From Planctomycetota bacterium (GTDB taxonomy: Bacteria; Planctomycetota; J132): a stretch of 36,442 nt of DNA. The notes under the pieces are model-generated. The model saw nothing but the letters and a program-made list of their open reading frames with translations, was not told the DNA's origin and made no database searches. This document shows, in pieces, positions 16,360 through 25,370 of this stretch. The first letter of the stretch is position 1. Each line of letters opens with the position of its first letter. The stretch is from assembly GCA_003694635.1 (NCBI GenBank), contig RFKQ01000001.1, forward strand, positions 1-36,442. The letters run 5' to 3'. The translations under genes and the position numbers were made by a program.

Positions 16360-17514
16360 ATGAAAAAGAAAAAAAAGAGAAAATATTTGCCTACCTTCTA
16401 TTGCACTCTCCAAAGCTTTGCCATCGTTCTACTTACCCTATGGATGGCTGTCCCTGCACTGTCCAGAGAAAAACTGTATTCTCTTCCCAACAAAAAAATT
16501 GTACTAAAACAAATGAAAAATAAGAAAAAAAAGCTATATCATATCTATAGACTTCTAAAAAAACACATCCTCCCCTACCTTCCCTATTTAGAACTTCAAC
16601 CCTCTCCCCATACCCCTCAGTGGGCCAAAATAAAAGAAAAGCCTCGCTTTGCCTTTGTGCAAATCGCAGACCTCCATTTGTGGAGATACCGAACAAGACG
16701 CCTCGAAATCGCCCGAGATTATATCCGTAAAAACTTTCAATTAGATTTCTTTGTTTTTACCGGCGACAACGTCTCTGGACCCGATAAAATCGCCCACCAA
16801 ACATTTTTAAAAAAATTCTTGGATCAACAGCTCGGCTTCCCCTACTTCATCATTCGCGGAGATAACGATGCAATCGCCTTTGAACAATCTTTCGGCACCA
16901 GCCACTGGTCGTTCACATACAAAGGTATTCATTTTATTGGCACCGCCTTGGACGTGGATATCGACTCCGTTGGCATCGGGTTTTATCGACATTACCAATG
17001 GCTAGAGAAAACTATCCGAAAACAAACTATCCCCACCGTTATTTTCCTTCACCAACCTATCTACCCTCCCACCTTCTTAGACGCCATCTTACTTCGAAAA
17101 CTTCTAGAGAAATACCCTCAAGTACGTCTTGTGGTCTGTGGCCATATCCATTATGATTTTGAATTTCGCCGCTCCCATATCCTCCACATCTTAGCCCCGT
17201 CTCTAGAAAAACACCCCGCCCATCCCTTTAAATTATACCTAGTTTACTCCGATCGAATTATCATCAAAACCTACCATTTTGAAAATGGACGCTACCGTTT
17301 TTCTCACAAATGGCAAAAAGTCCTCTTCCCCAAATCCCTCCAACTTCCCCCCTCCGTATCCTCACAATTCTCACCCCTCTCTACCCCCTCTAACTCAAAA
17401 ATCCAGCATGTAGCCAATCTGCCCCAACTTCTCAAACAATTCTGGAACTATCAACAACAATACCGGCTCAAAAAAATTTTTTCCACAAAAAAGAACTCCC
17501 AATACCCAAAATAA
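16360..17514 (+). CDS. Membrane-anchored calcineurin-like metallophosphoesterase with atypical GNHD motif
   Basis: This 384-residue protein has a very basic start and a signal anchor (about 14-34), then a calcineurin-like phosphoesterase domain from about residue 96. Metal-site motifs are ADLHL (D104, H106), TGDNV (D136), LHQP (H231) and GHIH (261-264). The usual GNH(D/E) motif instead reads GDND (167-170), replacing a metal ligand Asn by Asp and the catalytic His by Asn. The fold is clear, but activity or substrate may differ from standard phosphodiesterases. The C-terminal 80 residues are Gln/Ser/Pro-rich without known motif. AAAGGA lies nine bases before the ATG. The active site is probably outside the cytoplasmic membrane. 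Confidence 0.85.
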   Translation: MKKKKKRKYLPTFYCTLQSFAIVLLTLWMAVPALSREKLYSLPNKKIVLKQMKNKKKKLYHIYRLLKKHILPYLPYLELQPSPHTPQWAKIKEKPRFAFVQIADLHLWRYRTRRLEIARDYIRKNFQLDFFVFTGDNVSGPDKIAHQTFLKKFLDQQLGFPYFIIRGDNDAIAFEQSFGTSHWSFTYKGIHFIGTALDVDIDSVGIGFYRHYQWLEKTIRKQTIPTVIFLHQPIYPPTFLDAILLRKLLEKYPQVRLVVCGHIHYDFEFRRSHILHILAPSLEKHPAHPFKLYLVYSDRIIIKTYHFENGRYRFSHKWQKVLFPKSLQLPPSVSSQFSPLSTPSNSKIQHVANLPQLLKQFWNYQQQYRLKKIFSTKKNSQYPK

Positions 17515-17669
17515 TGCCTCTTGCCTCTTAACACTTATATCCTTTTATTTACAACATCATCGACAGTAGCCACAATAACGGAGAAAATGCGTCGTGCCAG
17601 TCCCCTCCCTAAGTAAAAGCGCTTCCCATTATGTTTCCTGATGTTTTTGCAAAAGCACCTCTCCCCCCC

Positions 17670-19088
17670 CTAAAAAGACTCTCCCGAATACGGCAAAACC
17701 TTAAGAATTTGAGAGAGAGCCAAAAGTGCAAAAGAAGTAGAAAGAATCGCGTGCTCTTCCCCCATTCCCGAAACTTTATTCACCCACTCCCCACCAGGAC
17801 GTTGAAGCTGCTTTAAACGAGCTATCATCTGATGGTGCCAATTGCCCTGATTAAAATTGATAAGAACGTACTTCTTCCCTTTGCGAAAAATCAAAGCCTT
17901 CGCAAGAGAGTGATAGTAATAGTAAAAAATCCCACGCTTAAATTGAGTGAGCTGATCCGGAGAGAATCCAGGATTCTGCTCCAAAGTAAGGTTGCGCTCC
18001 AACCACTTTAAAGCCGCCTGCACACGCTTGGATGTAGGGGATAGCCCTACATAAAAAAGAGAGCGCAAACCATCGCATGTGGCACTCCCATAAGAACGAT
18101 AAATGATATCCCCATCCGCCGTGCGGTATTCCCCCGCCTTAGAATTGCGCGGAGAAAAAGCAAAACCACCGTCGTAAATCCTGTACTGCTTTGTGTCCGA
18201 GCGGAAATTTTGCGTGCGCCTCAAAAACAAATAAGCCCGCCTAAATACCGGATGCGAAGAAGCTAAACCGCTCTCATAAAGACTCTCAAGCACGTACGAG
18301 GTAAGCGAAATATCCACACGACGGCTTTGCAAATGATCCCCCGTCTCATAGTACCTCCAAGCACCATATTGCCAATTGGTACGCGGCAACTGACTAAGCT
18401 GAGCCCGAATCAAATAAGCGCGCAATTTTTGAATAGAAGTAGCGTATTTCTTTTTGTCTAACTTCACCAAAGCCAGCAAGGACAACGCTGTGGTATAGCT
18501 CCGATAAGCCAAATCGTCCTCCTCCATCACCGCCCCCTGAGAATCCATCCGAGAAATGAGAAATTGAGCCGCCCGGTGCAATTTATCTAAGTACGGCCCG
18601 CGTATCACCTCCGGCTGACTAGCTGCAGCAAAAAGAGCCAAGGCCGTCGTGGGCGCCCCTGCTCTAGGCTCCTTCCACTGAAAATGCGGCCAACCACCCT
18701 CTTTTTCTAAAAATTGCTTCATAAGCCATTCCATCCCCCTCTTCGTCATTTTCAAAGTCTCTCTAGCCCAAGAAATAGGCTTCTTCTTCCTCCGCCACTC
18801 CTTCTTTACCTCCCCTTGGTGGCGAGACTTTATCCGAACATACTTGGTAGGATGGCGCCTAGCCTGAATCTGAGCATAAATCCCCCAAATCCCCAAAGCA
18901 GCTAAAAATAAAAGCGCCGACAATACCCAAATATCTTTCGACCTCTTGCCCCCCTCTGCCCTCACCCCATCCCCTTCTCCTAAACCTTTGCCCGCTTTGT
19001 CTAAAGCGGGGGAAGTCTCCGACCTCTGTGGACTTTCTGGAGAAGACAATTGCCCATCCTCCGGATCCTTCCCTTTGTCCTCTTCCAT
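17670..19088 (-). CDS. Membrane-anchored prenyltransferase/squalene-oxidase-repeat protein
   Basis: This 472-residue protein has an acidic, Ser/Pro/Gly-rich N-terminus, one transmembrane helix (about 53-71) and an alpha-toroid-like domain of helical repeats. Repeat features are KEGGWPHFQW (near 130), MDSQGA and QRPGGEW, resembling the QxxxGxW motifs of terpene-cyclase/prenyltransferase-fold proteins. The DxDD catalytic motif of squalene-hopene cyclases is absent, so a terpene cyclase role is not supported. Such repeat proteins of unknown function are frequent in planctomycetes (general knowledge). It is the last gene of a minus-strand run after the exported protein at 19113 (24 bp apart). Confidence 0.75.
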   Translation of the reverse strand: MEEDKGKDPEDGQLSSPESPQRSETSPALDKAGKGLGEGDGVRAEGGKRSKDIWVLSALLFLAALGIWGIYAQIQARRHPTKYVRIKSRHQGEVKKEWRRKKKPISWARETLKMTKRGMEWLMKQFLEKEGGWPHFQWKEPRAGAPTTALALFAAASQPEVIRGPYLDKLHRAAQFLISRMDSQGAVMEEDDLAYRSYTTALSLLALVKLDKKKYATSIQKLRAYLIRAQLSQLPRTNWQYGAWRYYETGDHLQSRRVDISLTSYVLESLYESGLASSHPVFRRAYLFLRRTQNFRSDTKQYRIYDGGFAFSPRNSKAGEYRTADGDIIYRSYGSATCDGLRSLFYVGLSPTSKRVQAALKWLERNLTLEQNPGFSPDQLTQFKRGIFYYYYHSLAKALIFRKGKKYVLINFNQGNWHHQMIARLKQLQRPGGEWVNKVSGMGEEHAILSTSFALLALSQILKVLPYSGESF

Positions 19089-19112
19089 CTCTTTTACCCT
19101 TTCTTGCCAAAA

Positions 19113-20486
19113 TTAAGGTACCCGAAACGTCTGGATTAAAGTCTCAAATTCTTTTTGAAAACTCTCAAAAACATTTGAAGGCGCAAATAAACGCAATGTA
19201 TACACCCGCTTTTTGTCTTTGCCAAAAATCTGATAAACCCTGTTCTTGTACACCCCACCAATCACATACCGATCATCTCTGGTCAAAAATACAAAGTGAA
19301 AACCATGCCTCACCTCTCCCTGTAACTTTAACGTGATCGGAAAACTCTCCACCTTCTGAAAACCGGGCCAACCTTCCTGAGCCTGAACCACCGTTAACAT
19401 CCGCAAATCCCGATAACTCCTCGATAAAGGATAATCATTCACCTCCAGATAAATCCGAACCAACGGATTTTGTAAAGAAATTAAACAAAGTCGCACCCGT
19501 GGACCAATTGGCACCAAAGAAACTCGCCAACGCTTGGAAAAAGACAACCGAATCTTTAACCATTTCTCCACATAATCCTTTCCCTCTAGACGAAACTCAG
19601 AGGGCCGCTCCAACCACCTCCAGCGCAAACGAACAGGAGAGACAATCCTGAGAGCCTTTGCCAGCCTCTTGTAAATCTTCGAAAGAATATAAATCTTCTG
19701 CCCAATATCCCTCTCCACAGACTCCAACTCCTTCGGACGATAACTCCATAAAATCAACCAGTTCGTGTAATCCACCACAAGCTGCCTAGCCAACTTGAGC
19801 AAATACTCCAAATCTTTTCTCACCTCCGGGCAAGGATTTAGATAAAGCAACTCATCCAAATCCTTGAGATTGCGCAAGCCCGCCTCCAGCAAACGATGAA
19901 GATAAAATGTATACTTCCCTTCTTCTGTCTCATTGGCCTCCACCTTCTTCCAGTGCCGAATCCACTCCAAACGACTCTTTCTAACTCGCTTAATCCGAGA
20001 AGAATACTTCGCAATCGTGCGGATAAAAAACTCCCCCCCAGCAATCACCTCCCGAACCGCAACCACAGATGTGCGAAATAAATCGCGCAAATGATCGAGA
20101 AATTTCTGCCTTTCCTCCTGGATCTGCTCCGCTCTCCCCCACGAAAAAATACGGGATGTGTAGCGCCGCTGAGAACCTTCATACAAAACCACTCGATACC
20201 GCCCCCGTAAAATCTGCTTGGAAGTTCGCAAAATAAAATTAAAACCCCCATCCCTACCCACCTCTAAACTATGCTTGGGCCCACTGTGCCACTTCCCCTC
20301 CCAATCCAGCTCCAACGCCAGCGCCAACCGCTTCCCCCCCTGCGATACGTTCCCCCTTACCACACACACGTACCCCTCCAACTCCTCCCCAATCTCCAAA
20401 GCTTCCACCCCATCTGCCCACAAACTCCTCCTCCACCCAAGCCACATCCCTCCCAAAACGCACACAAATACCATCCAATACCTCAT
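19113..20486 (-). CDS. Exported protein of unknown function
   Basis: The ATG at 20486 is preferred over a TTG two codons upstream because GGAG lies eight bases before it. The 457-residue product starts with a signal peptide (MRYWMVFVCVLGGMWLGWRR, cleavage near SLWA). A short beta-rich domain, a long basic helical domain (about 110-290) and a C-terminal beta-rich domain follow. The C-terminus ends in an FxxEFETLIQTFRV pattern reminiscent of PsbP/Mog1-like domains (weak). I do not recognise the family. It starts two bases after the stop of the GH13 gene, so the two are probably co-translated. Confidence 0.7.
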   Translation of the reverse strand: MRYWMVFVCVLGGMWLGWRRSLWADGVEALEIGEELEGYVCVVRGNVSQGGKRLALALELDWEGKWHSGPKHSLEVGRDGGFNFILRTSKQILRGRYRVVLYEGSQRRYTSRIFSWGRAEQIQEERQKFLDHLRDLFRTSVVAVREVIAGGEFFIRTIAKYSSRIKRVRKSRLEWIRHWKKVEANETEEGKYTFYLHRLLEAGLRNLKDLDELLYLNPCPEVRKDLEYLLKLARQLVVDYTNWLILWSYRPKELESVERDIGQKIYILSKIYKRLAKALRIVSPVRLRWRWLERPSEFRLEGKDYVEKWLKIRLSFSKRWRVSLVPIGPRVRLCLISLQNPLVRIYLEVNDYPLSRSYRDLRMLTVVQAQEGWPGFQKVESFPITLKLQGEVRHGFHFVFLTRDDRYVIGGVYKNRVYQIFGKDKKRVYTLRLFAPSNVFESFQKEFETLIQTFRVP

Positions 20487-20488
20487 CT

Positions 20489-22435
20489 TCAAAACTCCAC
20501 CTCAAAAACCATACATTGACCAGGCCTCAATTTCACGTGAAAAAAAGGCCTCCTCGCCTCATCCAACGCCAACAATACCTCCCACTGCGTAAAATAATCC
20601 CTCAACCTCTGCTCCCGGATATTCTGACAAAAAGAAAACCAAACCTTTCCTTCCTGAGGCAAGGAAAAATTCCGATTCCCCACCACCACTAACCCCCTCC
20701 CACCCTTTCGATAGCGACAAAACCCAATCATATCCCTATGGCGAGAGCGCAACACAAAAAAACTCTTCGCATCCGAATCCACCACTAAATCCAAATACTT
20801 CCGGCGAAGCCGAACCACCTCCGAGATCCAATCCCCCATCCCCTCCTCCCACGCAAAAGCATAAGCACTAAAAAGCGGCAACCGCTCAGATGGATAGCGT
20901 TCCAATTCCTCGCGCGTAAACCCTAACCCCGTATTGATGGGATATTCCTCAAAAAGCTCAAAACCAGAATGAATAAACAAAATCGCAGGCAAAAAGGCAT
21001 TCATGGTCAAAGCAAATTTCGAATACAACCTCCCTCCTTCCCGAGAGGCCGCCCTTGGAGTGTTGTGTGTCTCCGGCGTTGCAAAAAAAGGAACCGGAAC
21101 CCCCTCCCTTTCGATACGCTCCAATAGATCCACAAACTCCTCCCGATGCTGATCCGCCCAACAATGCCCCACCACCGCACTATATCCCTCCGCCTGCGAA
21201 GACGCCCGCAGCTCAAAATTCTCATCCCAAAACACAAAGCCCTCCCTCTTCGCCTTCCTCATCATCTGCGCCTTTAACTCCGCCGGCAGCGCATGCCCCA
21301 TATCCAACATCACCCCATCAATCCCAAACCTCTCCTGATAATAAGGAATCACTTCCCCCAATCTCTGCCAAAGCTCCTCATTTCGATACCCCTCCTCCCG
21401 TAAACGCTCATCGTACATTCGCAACGTATTGTACGCCATATAATTAAAATCAGGATGCGTGTGCAACTTCAAATACGTCACATCCTCCCACGGCGGCTGA
21501 ATGTCATCCGGCGGCCAGTCCGCAAAAGCCGGAGGAATCTTTACCCGCCGACCATCCTTCAATACCCCCCTCCACTCCTCCCCTTCCAAAAGAACATCCT
21601 CAGCAGAAGGCGGAGAAGTAAACCAACCCCGATAAAACTCCGAAGGCGGCGGAAGATTTCGAAAATCCTCCTCCAAAACCTTCCGGCGAATCTCCTCCAA
21701 CTCCACCTCACTAAACTCGGGCGCCCCAAACACCCCTTCCCCTCCCCCATCCCCATCACGCGCCTCCAAAATCCAATAATACCACTCCGGATGCTCCTTT
21801 ACCCAATCGCTATCCCGAGCAGAAGTGCGCAACACAAACTCCAACACCACCTTCATCCCCAACCAATGCGCCGCCTCCACAAACGCTAAAAATTGCGTCT
21901 CCAAATCCAACCCCAACAACGGCTCCCCTAGCAACTCATCCAAGCGAAAAGGATTTTTTATCGCATACGGAGAACCTAAATCCCCCTTCGCTCCATGCTT
22001 ACCCACCGCCGTAATCGGCAAAAGATGAACAGCGTTTACCCCCATAGAACGCAGATAAGGCAGGAAAGCAATCGCCTTTAAAAATGTCCCCGTCTCCCGA
22101 AATCCATCCCGATTCAACACAGATACCACACCATCCCCATCATGATCAAACGCAACACTCACCCGCACCATCATATTGTAAACCACCGCATAAGGGCTCC
22201 AATCCCCCGCCGGAAAATCCTCTCCACCACCAGGAAAATCCAAAATCGCCCGTATCCTATCCCGGAAAAAAGATACCGGTTCCACCTTTACACAAGAACT
22301 CCTTCCACCACTCCCCTCCCTCAACCAAAGAGAAGGAACAAAATAAGAAACTTCAGCTCCCCCAGAAATCTCGAAACGCTCTAAACTCCTATAAACCTCC
22401 CCCAAAGCCGGCGGAAAATCAAATCCTAAACTCAT
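20489..22435 (-). CDS. GH13 alpha-glucan maltosyltransferase-like protein (Thermotoga MTase type)
   Basis: The ATG at 22435 has AAGAGG eight bases upstream. A TTG 11 codons earlier is less likely. The 648-residue protein closely resembles Thermotoga maltosyltransferase as I recall it: NRDGFRETGTFLKAIAFLP, LGSPYAIKNPFRLDE, FVLRTSARDSDWVKEHPEWY, PPWEDVTYLKL and FGIDGVMLDMGHALP. These enzymes move maltosyl units between alpha-1,4-glucans. The nucleophile Asp is D378 and the acid/base Glu is E405 in WDENF. Conserved region IV reads ATPETHNTPR, with Asn458 where Asp is expected, so catalytic competence is uncertain. No signal peptide is seen, so it is cytoplasmic. Confidence 0.88.
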   Translation of the reverse strand: MSLGFDFPPALGEVYRSLERFEISGGAEVSYFVPSLWLREGSGGRSSCVKVEPVSFFRDRIRAILDFPGGGEDFPAGDWSPYAVVYNMMVRVSVAFDHDGDGVVSVLNRDGFRETGTFLKAIAFLPYLRSMGVNAVHLLPITAVGKHGAKGDLGSPYAIKNPFRLDELLGEPLLGLDLETQFLAFVEAAHWLGMKVVLEFVLRTSARDSDWVKEHPEWYYWILEARDGDGGGEGVFGAPEFSEVELEEIRRKVLEEDFRNLPPPSEFYRGWFTSPPSAEDVLLEGEEWRGVLKDGRRVKIPPAFADWPPDDIQPPWEDVTYLKLHTHPDFNYMAYNTLRMYDERLREEGYRNEELWQRLGEVIPYYQERFGIDGVMLDMGHALPAELKAQMMRKAKREGFVFWDENFELRASSQAEGYSAVVGHCWADQHREEFVDLLERIEREGVPVPFFATPETHNTPRAASREGGRLYSKFALTMNAFLPAILFIHSGFELFEEYPINTGLGFTREELERYPSERLPLFSAYAFAWEEGMGDWISEVVRLRRKYLDLVVDSDAKSFFVLRSRHRDMIGFCRYRKGGRGLVVVGNRNFSLPQEGKVWFSFCQNIREQRLRDYFTQWEVLLALDEARRPFFHVKLRPGQCMVFEVEF

Positions 22436-22589
22436 CTGCAGAGCCTCTTTTGGACAGCTTTTCGACAAAAGCTCCCAAGCCTCTCAAAGATTTTAACTTG
22501 AGGAAAAACCTCTTTGAAAAACGTTTTCAGACTTCCAAAAACACTCACTCACCCAAAACTCCAACAACTTCTCCTCTCCATTCCACCAC

Positions 22590-23921
22590 CTACGCCCCCC
22601 TCTCCACCTCCCACTCCTTGCACCGCAAATAAACCGCCGAAACCACCAACCCCACAACCACTACCCCCACCAACAATGTCAACGAATTTCCTCCTCCCTC
22701 GTAGAGAACCTCCTTCAATAATTTCCTAGAATGCAAAGGAAGATGCTCACGTTGGATCAGATTGGCAATATGATACGATATCGTGAGCTTCTGCAATGCT
22801 ACCAGCGCCGAACCCAACCCAAGCTCTATCAACAAAATATAAAAAATCCCCGCCACCGTGCTGCGCTTGAGAAATAGGCCAAACAACATAAAAAACGCTG
22901 TGTAAGCAAAAACCCCAAAGACAAGAGACTTGGCAAACTCAAAAAATAACGAAAAGTCTGCGCTCAAAAATACCCCTCCTACCAATACCCCAAGCGTAAG
23001 AAATAGCAAAAGAAGAGAAGCAAAAAACAAAGGTGTGAGCAGCAAAATCACCCCAATGTACTTTCCCACCACAATCCAAAAGCGCGAAAATGGCACTGTC
23101 AATAAATAAACCAACGTCCCTTCCTCCCACTCATCCCGAAACATCGACGTGGCATAAAGCAAACAAAGCAAAGGCAAAAGAAGCTGCAAAAATAAAAACT
23201 TCCCAATCCCCACAAATACTCCCTGCTGAAAAAAATAACCACTGATCTGAGGACTAATCCAATGAAGGGAATCATGCTGGCGTTTAAAACGCATCTGCCA
23301 CCCACGCTGGAGATCCCTAAGACGCCAAACCCTTCCGTCATTGGCAAAAGGATCTTGATATAAATTTACCTTCTCCCGATAAAGGGAAATTCCATCCCCC
23401 TGCTTTATCAACTTAAATTTAAACATTCCAAGAAAAAAAAACCAACCCTCCTTCCTACCATAAGATAAAAAAATCCTCTCCTTTCCCTTTCCCAAAAAAG
23501 GTCTTCCTAAACGCTTCCTCAGCACCTGAAGTATAGCCTCAGGCAGAACCCCTCTCTCCAAATCCTTAATGTACTGGAGCGAAAATTTCCCTAAAAACTC
23601 CGGAGAAGACGGCACGAACCTCTCCCCCTTCTCCACCACCTCTACCTCCACCTCGTCGGAGAGGGAAAGCCCCTCGCGCTCCAGCGCTCTCCGCAGCCGA
23701 ATCGTCAGCTTATTCTCATCCAACTCATGAATATAATTTTCCGAAAACGCATACACCACCCCCCTCTCTATATCCTCGCGCTCTATCAAAAAGGCCAATA
23801 CCCCCACCCCTGTAGGCAACAGCAATAGCAATAAAGTCAAAAAAAACTGGCGGCGCTTCACCAGCCGCAATAATTCAAATACCAAAAGAGCACGTAGCTG
23901 AAAAATAATCCTGCTCATCAT
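22590..23921 (-). CDS. ABC-2 type transporter permease
   Basis: About 443 residues from the ATG at 23921. The longest frame begins at TTG 23936 and an ATG follows at 23918, and no ribosome site decides. There is one N-terminal transmembrane helix (FFLTLLLLLLPTGVGVLAFL), a large extracytoplasmic domain of about 170 residues, then about five membrane helices. ATSMFRDEWEEGTLVYLLTVPFSR matches the coupling region of ABC-2/NosY/GldF-type permeases. The C-terminus ends with another helix. It lies 18 bases after the ATPase gene and the two surely work together. The substrate is unknown. The 121 bases after its stop carry no gene. Confidence 0.88.
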   Translation of the reverse strand: MMSRIIFQLRALLVFELLRLVKRRQFFLTLLLLLLPTGVGVLAFLIEREDIERGVVYAFSENYIHELDENKLTIRLRRALEREGLSLSDEVEVEVVEKGERFVPSSPEFLGKFSLQYIKDLERGVLPEAILQVLRKRLGRPFLGKGKERIFLSYGRKEGWFFFLGMFKFKLIKQGDGISLYREKVNLYQDPFANDGRVWRLRDLQRGWQMRFKRQHDSLHWISPQISGYFFQQGVFVGIGKFLFLQLLLPLLCLLYATSMFRDEWEEGTLVYLLTVPFSRFWIVVGKYIGVILLLTPLFFASLLLLFLTLGVLVGGVFLSADFSLFFEFAKSLVFGVFAYTAFFMLFGLFLKRSTVAGIFYILLIELGLGSALVALQKLTISYHIANLIQREHLPLHSRKLLKEVLYEGGGNSLTLLVGVVVVGLVVSAVYLRCKEWEVERGA

Positions 23922-23939
23922 ACCAAAACCATTCAAGCT

Positions 23940-24869
23940 CTATTTCTTCACTAAATACCGAAACACCGCCTCCAAATTGTCATCCTCGGAAAAAATCTCC
24001 TCCACCTCTATCCCCAATTCCACAATCAAAGAGGGCAAACGCTGGTAAAATCGCGAAGGATTCTGCGCCAAAACCACAATAGCCCTCTTCTCTGCAACTA
24101 TCTCCACCCCTCTCACCTCCTCCCAAAATACCAAGCGGGATCCCAGTTCCCGAAAAGAAGCAGTCTGCAAATAAATCCGATGGGGAAACCTATTCATCAA
24201 AGAACGAATTTCATCCACCTCCCCCACCGCGCGAATCTTCCCCTTGTGAATCAACACAAAACTATGAGTAAGCGCCTCCACCTCATGCAAAATATGACTG
24301 GAGAAAAGAATATGACGCTCCCCCTGCTGAACAAAACGACGAAAAAAGTCCATCAGATGCTTGCGACCTACCGGATCCATTCCCGTAAACGGCTCGTCTA
24401 AAATCAGTAATTTAGGATCATGCAAAATCGCCCGAGCCACCTTAATGCGCTGGCGCATTCCCTTGGAATAAGACGCGATGCTCTTGTTCTGATGCGAACT
24501 CATCCCCACCTCCTCCAACGCCCTCTCCGCCCGCTGCCTAGCCTCACCTCCACTATACCCGTACATTTGTGCCATCAAATGCAAAAACTGAAACCCACTT
24601 AAATGAGCGTAAACCAAGTCATTCTCCGGCACATACCCCACCTTCTCAAAAATCTTGGAATTCCCCCACGGAACCTCATCCAACACCCGAATCGTCCCCC
24701 GGGTAGGGCGAAGCTGACCGGTGATCAACTTCAATAAGGTCGACTTCCCCGCCCCATTGGGGCCAAGCAACCCCACAATTCCCCCCTCCATCTCAAGCTC
24801 TACTCCGTTTATCCCCACAATATCTCCATACCACTTCCCCAACTGGCGCGCCACTATCACCGGAGACAT
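23940..24869 (-). CDS. ABC transporter ATP-binding protein (ABC-2 exporter type)
   Basis: The ATG at 24869 has AGGA seven bases upstream. An earlier TTG is less likely. The 309-residue ATPase has Walker A GPNGAGKST (36-44), signature YSKGMRQR (134-141), Walker B LLILDEP (154-160) and the switch His in FSSHILHEVEAL. YSKGMRQR with EPFTGMDPVGR is typical of the CcmA/NosF/GldA exporter class. The C-terminal 90 residues form a regulatory-type extension. It pairs with the permease gene immediately downstream and follows the STAS gene by nine bases. Confidence 0.93.
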   Translation of the reverse strand: MSPVIVARQLGKWYGDIVGINGVELEMEGGIVGLLGPNGAGKSTLLKLITGQLRPTRGTIRVLDEVPWGNSKIFEKVGYVPENDLVYAHLSGFQFLHLMAQMYGYSGGEARQRAERALEEVGMSSHQNKSIASYSKGMRQRIKVARAILHDPKLLILDEPFTGMDPVGRKHLMDFFRRFVQQGERHILFSSHILHEVEALTHSFVLIHKGKIRAVGEVDEIRSLMNRFPHRIYLQTASFRELGSRLVFWEEVRGVEIVAEKRAIVVLAQNPSRFYQRLPSLIVELGIEVEEIFSEDDNLEAVFRYLVKK

Positions 24870-24878
24870 AACCAAATC

Positions 24879-25232
24879 CTACGCTGATTGATACGAAGCC
24901 ACCGCTTCATCCAATGTGTCAAAAATCTGAAACAAATTGTGCAACCCTAAAACCGTGATCACCGTCTTGCCAATGTCTTTCATATTGCAAAAGCGAATAT
25001 CACCTCCCTTCTGACGAGCTGCTTGAAGATGAGAAATAAACACTCCCATCCCATTGCTACTAATATAATTTAACTCCTCGCAATGAACAATAATCTTGCT
25101 CTTGCCTGCCTCCAATAAATCCGCTAGAGCCTTATCTAACGTATCCAGGGTGTGCCGATCCACAAAACCAATCACCTCTACCACGTAAATACCACTGGCA
25201 ACCTCCTTGGTATTAACGTTAAGCTTCTTCAT
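24879..25232 (-). CDS. STAS-domain anti-sigma factor antagonist
   Basis: This 117-residue single-domain STAS protein resembles SpoIIAA/RsbV. The phosphoacceptor region reads YISSNGMGVF, with Ser58/Ser59 at the position phosphorylated by anti-sigma kinases. VIGFVDRHTLDTLDKAL matches the N-terminal strand-helix. No anti-sigma kinase or sigma factor gene is nearby. It is 9 bp before the ABC ATPase gene and may be co-transcribed, so a regulatory link to that exporter is possible but only inferred. AAGGGA precedes the ATG. Confidence 0.9.
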   Translation of the reverse strand: MKKLNVNTKEVASGIYVVEVIGFVDRHTLDTLDKALADLLEAGKSKIIVHCEELNYISSNGMGVFISHLQAARQKGGDIRFCNMKDIGKTVITVLGLHNLFQIFDTLDEAVASYQSA

Positions 25233-25370
25233 GGCTTTCCCTTAAATTTTGCTTAAAATAGTCAACTATCAAAAAGGCCATAACAAACACCTAATACGAT
25301 TGTTTTCCTCCAAATCCTCTTCATGAAATCCTACCCATCACATAACTCACCAGAATATTAAAGAATAAGG

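Noticed and set aside
20271-22632. Long Pro-rich + strand ORFs opposite the GH13 and neighbouring genes
   Set aside because: They are antisense shadows caused by the strong C-richness of the + strand. The minus-strand frames have recognisable domains.
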